Translations under genes and position numbers: made by a program
Source of the DNA: Planctomycetota bacterium
GTDB taxonomy: Bacteria; Planctomycetota; Planctomycetia; Pirellulales; Thermoguttaceae
Assembly: GCA_025356915.1 (NCBI GenBank)
Contig: JANXQG010000337.1
Location: forward strand, 1-11,198
Length of the DNA stretch: 11,198 bases
Direction: 5' to 3'
Shown: positions 6,463 to 11,198 of the stretch, piece after piece
Numbering within the stretch: the stretch's first letter is position 1
Layout of the letters: each line of letters opens with the position of its first letter
The notes under the pieces: generated by a model
The model's input: the letters and a program-made list of their open reading frames with translations, nothing else
What the model was told of the DNA's origin: nothing
Database searches by the model: none

Positions 6463-6945
6463 ATGTGGCAGAGCGTATTGAGGTTCTTTCCTAAGAAGCG
6501 CGTACGGCCAATGTCAGGAGAATCGCCATCACATTCGTACAGTGGTCCGCAACCGCTCACCTGCCGGAACATCCTGCTGGTCGAATACCGCGACGAAGTG
6601 TTTGCCCGTTTGGCCGCGGACTTAACGAAGGTGGGATTGCGGGTCGAACGCGCAGTCTGCGCAGCGAGTGTAGCGAGGGCGTGTGTCGATTTCCCGGCCG
6701 ATCTGCTGGTGGTGAATGTTGATCTGCCGGACGGGAGCGGATGGCTGTTGACCGCCAAGTTGCGTCTGTCGTCGGCTGCGTCTCGCATTTGGCTTTACGC
6801 GCCCTGGCCATTGCCTGATGCAGTGGCAATGGCCGAATATGTCGGGGCCGATGGCTTGATCGCCTACGATGGCGACCTGTACCGTTTGTCGGCAGCCATT
6901 CTGTCGCGTGTCTCGGTGTTACCAACGAAGTCCGTTGCCGCGTAA
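6463..6945 (+). CDS. Stand-alone receiver-like protein lacking phosphorylation residues
   Basis: A 160-residue protein from ATG 6463, with a GAG ribosome-like site about 9 bases upstream; a TTG at 6418 would add 15 residues without support. Residues 1-33 are a basic, flexible leader. Residues 35 to about 150 follow the alternating strand/helix pattern of a response-regulator receiver: NILLVEYRDE for strand 1, ADLLVVNVDLPDGSGW for strand 3, RIWLYAPWP for strand 4, GADGLIAYDGDL for strand 5. The phosphoacceptor Asp is replaced by Asn85 (codon AAT at 6715-6717), the Thr/Ser switch by Tyr112, and the Lys after strand 5 is absent (Ala134/Tyr135). Only Glu41 remains of the usual acidic pair. There is no DNA-binding domain. 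It is likely a cytoplasmic phosphorylation-independent interaction module. It lies 51 bases before the adaptor gene, so it is probably co-transcribed. Confidence 0.75.
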   Translation: MWQSVLRFFPKKRVRPMSGESPSHSYSGPQPLTCRNILLVEYRDEVFARLAADLTKVGLRVERAVCAASVARACVDFPADLLVVNVDLPDGSGWLLTAKLRLSSAASRIWLYAPWPLPDAVAMAEYVGADGLIAYDGDLYRLSAAILSRVSVLPTKSVAA

Positions 6946-6996
6946 TCCCAGGCGGGAACAACCGGTTTCATAATTACAAAGTCTTGGAGCTATGCG

Positions 6997-8853
6997 ATGA
7001 GTAACCAGTCAACTGATATTCAAAATGACGAGCCAGTGGTTGAAAGCAACTCTGTCCCGGCCACCAGTGAGCCTTTGAGCCGCCGCCAGAAGTTCCGGCT
7101 CGTGGGCCTGGTGATCCTGAAGCGGGTCCGATTTATCGCCGTCCTGGCGGGCGTAGGGATGTTCATCGGCTATTGGGAAACGGTAATGAATTATTGGGAA
7201 AAGTGGACTCAGCCCCGAAACGTGGCTTCCCATGAACTTGAACCGGGACACGAGTTCTACTGCCCGATGGATCCGCAGGTCATCCGTTCGACCTACGAAC
7301 CCAATGGCGACGTGCCGAAATGCCCGATCTGCGGAATGCCTTTGTCGCAGCGCACGAAAGGGGAAGCGGCCAAGTTGCCGGACGGCATTACCGGCAGGGT
7401 ACAGCTTTCGCCCGAGCGAATTCAATTGGCGGGCATCAAGACCATGATCGTCGCCTATCGGCCGGTGACCAAGCAGACCAAGACCGTCGGTTACATCACT
7501 TTCGACGAAAGCCGACTCTCCAGGATTGTCAGTCGGGTGGATGGGTACGTCGAGAAGCTATACGTGGATGAGACGTACACGATCGTCCATAAGGGAGACC
7601 CGTTGGCCGAGATATATAGCCCCGAACTGTTCAGCACGGCCAGGGAACTTGTGCTGGCGACCCGGGCCGGCGGGATAGGCGATCTTGCCGCTGCCGCCCG
7701 GAACAAACTTCTCCTCTTGGGCGTCGGCCAGCAGGAAATCGACGGTATCGTGGCCTCGGGGCAGCCTGCATCGCGGCTCGTCATCCGATCCCCGCAAGAA
7801 GGATACGTGGTGGAGAAGAAGACCGTGGTCGGGGCAAGCGTGGAGGCGAAGATGACGCTCTTTGAGGTGGCCGACCTTTCGGCAGTATGGATCGAGGCCG
7901 ACGTTTATGAGAAGGACATCCCGTTTCTCAAAGTCGGCCAAGAAATCGAAGCCACAGTGGAGTCCTGTGCTAATCACACCTTCACTGGGCGACTCGCTCT
8001 GATCTATCCCCGTTTGGAGAACGCGACACGGACCAACCGGATTCGACTCAAGCTCGACAATTCCCAGCATGAACTCCGTCCAGGCATGTTTGCCACCGTG
8101 CGAATCAACACTCCGCTGGAGAGCATCGAGCCGTTCAAGAGCGCGGCAGCCGCCCACGGACGGATTATCCCCGTCGGCCTAAGCGCTGCAAACGTACCGC
8201 CGCAGTACGAGTTCCTCTGTGTACCGGAGCGGGCAATCATTGATACCGGCTCCAAGAAGGTCGTTTATGTGGAGCGAGAGCCAGGGATGTTTGAAGGAGT
8301 GGAAGTCGAGCTTGGACCCCGGCACGATGGCTACTACCCGGTCACCAAGGGACTTAAAGCGGGCGACAAAGTGGCAGCTGCGGGCGGCTTTTTGATCGAC
8401 GCCGAAACCCGCCTCAACCCGGCTGCCGCAGCGACCTACTTCGGTGCAAGCGGCGGTCCTCAATCCAGCGGTCCTCAACCCAGTGGTCGTCCCAGCGCAC
8501 CATCGGTTCCCAGCCAGCGACCGGTCGATCCAGGTAAATCAGACCAGCCTCCGGCCGATAATCCCATCCGCCCGAAGGCTGAGCCCGAGTCCAAGGTAAC
8601 GGTTGCCGAACCTGATTTAGAAGACCTGAAGAACATCGAGCAATTGCCTGAAGCCGACCGGAAACTGGCAGTGGCGCAGAGGATTTGTCCTGTCACGGGC
8701 GCTGCGCTGGGTTCGATGGGTGTGCCGATCAAGATCACACTTCGTGGCCAAACGGTTTTCCTCTGCTGCAAAGGATGCATTGGCAAGGCCAAGCGAAGTC
8801 CCGACGAAATGCTGAAGAAACTGGCGGAAGCCGCGCAGGTGAGTAAGGGTTAA
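6997..8853 (+). CDS. cusB: RND periplasmic adaptor (CusB/CzcB type) with extra N- and C-terminal metal-binding domains
   Basis: This 618-residue membrane-fusion protein should link the pump to the outer-membrane channel. The ATG at 6997 has GGAG at 6986-6989 (spacer 7). In order: a polar N-terminus; one membrane helix (about 34-60) anchoring it in the inner membrane; a heavy-metal-binding domain of the CusB type (about 87-117, YCPMDP ... CPICGMPL, Cys89, 109, 112); the barrel-sandwich and hairpin (about 165-300, with VSRVDGYVEKLYVDE and VIRSPQEGYVVEK); the beta-barrel (about 297-372, VWIEADVYEKDI); and the membrane-proximal domain to about 480. Most adaptors end there. This one adds a Pro/Ser/Gln linker (about 487-535) and a Cys module (about 540-610: Cys564, 590, 591, 594) homologous to the lipoprotein at 1-443. 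The pump gene follows after 52 bases. Metal specificity is not proven; the Cys/Met set favours a soft metal. Confidence 0.92.
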   Translation: MSNQSTDIQNDEPVVESNSVPATSEPLSRRQKFRLVGLVILKRVRFIAVLAGVGMFIGYWETVMNYWEKWTQPRNVASHELEPGHEFYCPMDPQVIRSTYEPNGDVPKCPICGMPLSQRTKGEAAKLPDGITGRVQLSPERIQLAGIKTMIVAYRPVTKQTKTVGYITFDESRLSRIVSRVDGYVEKLYVDETYTIVHKGDPLAEIYSPELFSTARELVLATRAGGIGDLAAAARNKLLLLGVGQQEIDGIVASGQPASRLVIRSPQEGYVVEKKTVVGASVEAKMTLFEVADLSAVWIEADVYEKDIPFLKVGQEIEATVESCANHTFTGRLALIYPRLENATRTNRIRLKLDNSQHELRPGMFATVRINTPLESIEPFKSAAAAHGRIIPVGLSAANVPPQYEFLCVPERAIIDTGSKKVVYVEREPGMFEGVEVELGPRHDGYYPVTKGLKAGDKVAAAGGFLIDAETRLNPAAAATYFGASGGPQSSGPQPSGRPSAPSVPSQRPVDPGKSDQPPADNPIRPKAEPESKVTVAEPDLEDLKNIEQLPEADRKLAVAQRICPVTGAALGSMGVPIKITLRGQTVFLCCKGCIGKAKRSPDEMLKKLAEAAQVSKG

Positions 8854-8905
8854 CGATTTATCAAAGCAATGAAGCACCGTTCGCTATGGACGAGGGGTTA
8901 AGTCT

Positions 8906-11198
8906 ATGATCGAAAAAATCATTGAATTCTCGATACGCAACCGGTTCGTGGTCATCCTGGCGTCCCTCGGTGTCGTGATCTGGGGCGTCTACGCCGTCAT
9001 CAACACCCCGGTGGATGCGATTCCCGACTTGTCGGAGAACCAGGTAATCGTCTTCACCGACTGGATGGGCCGTAGCCCCAAGGAGATCGAAGACCAGATC
9101 ACCTATCCGCTCTCCGTGAACTTGCAGGGGCTTGCGGGCGTGAAGGCCGTGCGATCTTCCAGCGAGTTCAACTTCTCGATGATCAACATCATCTTCGAGG
9201 ACAACGTCGACTTCTACTTCGCTCGGCAGCGGGTGTTGGAACGATTGACCTTGTCCAGTACCTTCCTGCCGCCGGGGGTCGTACCCTACCTGGCCCCCGA
9301 TGCCACGGCCCTGGGCCAGATATTCTGGTACACAGTCGAGGGCGAAGGGCAGGACTTGGGCCGTTTGCGGGCCATTCAGGACTGGTACGTGCGATACCAA
9401 CTCAACTCGGTCCCCGGCGTCGCTCAGGTGGCGTCGGCCGGAGGCTTCCCGATCGAGTACCAGATAGACGTGGACCCCAACAAACTCCGCGCCTACAACG
9501 TGACGCTGGGCGAGTTGTTCTCGGCAGTCGCTCAGTCCAACTCGGCGGTTGGCGGCAAGGTGGTTCAAAAGGGGAACGCGGAGTTCATCGTTCGCAGCGT
9601 CGGCTGGATTGAAAATACCAAGGACATCGAAAAGACCGTCGTAAAGGCCGACCCGGAAAAGGGAACACCAATCTATGTCTCGAATCTTGGCACGGTGAGC
9701 CTGGGGTCCGAGTTCCGCCGCAGCGTGCTTGAGAAGGACGGCAACGAAGCAGTCGGGGCGGTGGTGATGATGCGCCACGGCGAAAACCCGTTGGAGGTCA
9801 CCAAGCGGATCAAAGCCAAGATTCAAGAACTTCAGCCGGGCCTGCCGGCAGGAGTGCGGATCGTGCCTTTCTACGACCGCACCCGGCTCATCCACGGGGC
9901 CATCGAGACGGTCACCGACACGCTCAGGGACGAAATGATAATCGCCTCGCTGGCGATTCTGCTGATTCTCATGCACGTCCGCAGCGCCATATTAATCTGC
10001 ATGACACTGCCCCTGGCGGTACTGGTCTCGTTCATCCTCATGCGACATTTCAACATCGCGTCCAACATCATGTCGCTTTCGGGGATCGCCATCTCGATCG
10101 GCATCCTCGTGGACCAGGCGATCGTGATGGTGGAAAACGCCACGCATCACTTGACCGCCCATTTCGGTCATCACAAGAAGATCACCGGCGATACCCGCGA
10201 GATCATCATCCCGGCGTGCCGCATGGTGGGGCGCCCCATCTTCTTTTCGGTGATAATCATCCTCTTGTCGTTCATTCCCGTGTTTGCCTTGACCGGGCAA
10301 GAGGGCAAGACATTCCATCCGTTGGCATTCACTAAGAGCTTCGCCATGATCGGCGTAGCGATCCTCTCAATTACTCTGGTCCCAGCCCTGATACCCTCGT
10401 TTATTAAGGGCCGGCTGCGGAGCGAAGAGGAGAGCTGGCTCGTGCGGAACATGATCGCCATTTATAAGCCGTGGCTTACCTGGCTCATGCCCCGGTGGAA
10501 CCTGGCCATGTGGGCGTTTTCGGCGCTATTAGTGCTCGGGGCCGGCCTGTTTCCGATGAACGCCATTGTGCCCATTCCTTGGCACTGGTGTTATCTAACC
10601 GTAGTGGGATTCACGATGGCAATCACCGTCATTTTTACCAGGGGTGCCCGCTGGCAGGCATTGTCGTTTGTAACCCTGGCAGCCCTATCCCTGATAGCGT
10701 ACAAGTTTCCCAAGATCGGCGTGGACTACATGCCTCCGCTGGACGAAGGAAGCATTTTGGACATGCCGGTGACGGTGCCGAGGGCGTCGGTGACCCAGGC
10801 CACTGACGACCTCAAGGCTCGCGACTCGCTTCTGCGGCGATTCCCCGAAGTGGAGATGATCGTGGGCAAGTCCGGCCGCGCCGACACCCCGACCGATCCC
10901 TCGCCCTTGGACATGGTGGAGAGCGTTATTACGCTACGCCCCAGGGAATACTGGCCCAAACGGAAACTCAACTACAAGGACGCCGAAAAACAGACTGCCG
11001 TTGTGCTGGCGGCCCTTCAAGAGCGCCACCTGATTGACCCAATCGCGGAGGAGTCTGAACGCCACGCAATTCTCGATCCGGCGACTATGAATGCAACGAC
11101 GCGCATGGACGAGACCATGCGCGAAATGGTGCTCCAACAGTTCTGCGACTTCCAGGCGGCCTTGGGACCGAAACTGCTGCGCGAGTTCGTGGTCGAGC
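8906..11198 (+). CDS. cusA: RND heavy-metal efflux pump (CusA/CzcA family), partial at right edge
   Basis: Hand translation gives 764 codons open to the window end. ATG 8906 has GAGGGG at 8892-8897 (spacer 8). It is the proton-driven inner-membrane pump of the exporter. Visible parts: TM1 (about 12-30) then NTPVDAIPDLSENQV; the first porter half; TM2-TM6 from about 343, with GIAISIGILVDQAIVMVEN holding the proton-relay Asp403 (CusA Asp405); VGRPIFFSVIIILLSFIPVF; and VDYMPPLDEGS at 606-616. Met620 and Met670 align with CusA Met573 and Met623, with the same spacing of 50. Odd features: three hydrophobic segments (about 533-549, 561-577, 583-601) stand where CusA has one, shifting the downstream numbering by about 47. 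The stretch after TLRPREYW also differs from classic CusA and runs longer before the window ends. The family is certain; the substrate (Cu/Ag or divalent metal) is uncertain. Confidence 0.95.
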   Translation, partial: MIEKIIEFSIRNRFVVILASLGVVIWGVYAVINTPVDAIPDLSENQVIVFTDWMGRSPKEIEDQITYPLSVNLQGLAGVKAVRSSSEFNFSMINIIFEDNVDFYFARQRVLERLTLSSTFLPPGVVPYLAPDATALGQIFWYTVEGEGQDLGRLRAIQDWYVRYQLNSVPGVAQVASAGGFPIEYQIDVDPNKLRAYNVTLGELFSAVAQSNSAVGGKVVQKGNAEFIVRSVGWIENTKDIEKTVVKADPEKGTPIYVSNLGTVSLGSEFRRSVLEKDGNEAVGAVVMMRHGENPLEVTKRIKAKIQELQPGLPAGVRIVPFYDRTRLIHGAIETVTDTLRDEMIIASLAILLILMHVRSAILICMTLPLAVLVSFILMRHFNIASNIMSLSGIAISIGILVDQAIVMVENATHHLTAHFGHHKKITGDTREIIIPACRMVGRPIFFSVIIILLSFIPVFALTGQEGKTFHPLAFTKSFAMIGVAILSITLVPALIPSFIKGRLRSEEESWLVRNMIAIYKPWLTWLMPRWNLAMWAFSALLVLGAGLFPMNAIVPIPWHWCYLTVVGFTMAITVIFTRGARWQALSFVTLAALSLIAYKFPKIGVDYMPPLDEGSILDMPVTVPRASVTQATDDLKARDSLLRRFPEVEMIVGKSGRADTPTDPSPLDMVESVITLRPREYWPKRKLNYKDAEKQTAVVLAALQERHLIDPIAEESERHAILDPATMNATTRMDETMREMVLQQFCDFQAALGPKLLREFVVE

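Noticed and set aside
8861..9976. 371-codon open frame on the minus strand opposite the pump gene
   Set aside because: It is the antisense of strongly conserved RND pump sequence. Its Asp/His/Arg-rich composition is typical of a reverse-complement artefact.
1..11198. tRNA, rRNA, CRISPR arrays, insertion sequences or transposase genes
   Set aside because: Reading both strands showed no repeat-spacer arrays, no terminal inverted repeats with a transposase, and no recognisable RNA gene.

Overview
The window is a bacterial heavy-metal efflux locus of the CusCBA/CzcCBA (HME-RND) type, surrounded by cysteine- and histidine-rich exported proteins. The style suggests a Planctomycete-like organism: moderately high GC, a chromosomal csrA, large intergenic gaps, short Cys-rich secreted proteins of no named family, and an RND adaptor and pump with lineage-type extensions. 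This assignment is an inference from gene character; there is no rRNA or marker gene to confirm it.

Left part (1-1839), all on the minus strand. Reading 5' to 3' on that strand: a secreted Cys-rich protein (1336-1839), csrA (844-1059), a short zinc-ribbon protein overlapping csrA by 11 bases (501-854), and a lipoprotein cut by the left edge (1-443). The lipoprotein has a His-rich stretch and a C-X25-CC-X2-C module. The divergent region (1840-2302) holds a weak promoter candidate, an 11-bp-spaced direct repeat and a possible 72-residue single-pass membrane protein (2048-2266).

Right part, all on the plus strand: a TolC-type outer-membrane lipoprotein (2303-3817); a 521-base gap with a perfect 16-bp palindrome and an extended -10 promoter; a 320-residue protein built from two copies of a Cys/Trp-containing domain (4339-5301); a 435-base gap with a sigma70-like promoter; a second Cys-rich secreted protein (5737-6252); a stand-alone receiver-like protein that has lost its phosphorylation residues (6463-6945); the periplasmic adaptor (6997-8853); and the inner-membrane RND pump (8906 to the right edge, incomplete).

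How the parts may work together: pump, adaptor and outer-membrane channel would form the tripartite exporter that moves a soft or transition metal ion, most likely Cu(I)/Ag(I) or a divalent ion, out of the periplasm. No CusF-like chaperone is visible, and three other kinds of exported metal-ligand-rich protein are present instead. The strongest unexplained signals are two pairings across the divergent locus. The two Cys-rich secreted proteins share an unusual architecture and a common C-terminal motif (LSxLCRxV). The same Cys module closes both the lipoprotein and the adaptor, colinear without gaps and with identical Cys spacing. Together these look like an undescribed periplasmic metal-handling accessory set attached to an RND exporter. 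Control may involve the degenerate receiver and CsrA, but no conventional metal sensor (CueR, CusRS, CsoR, ArsR type) lies in the window.
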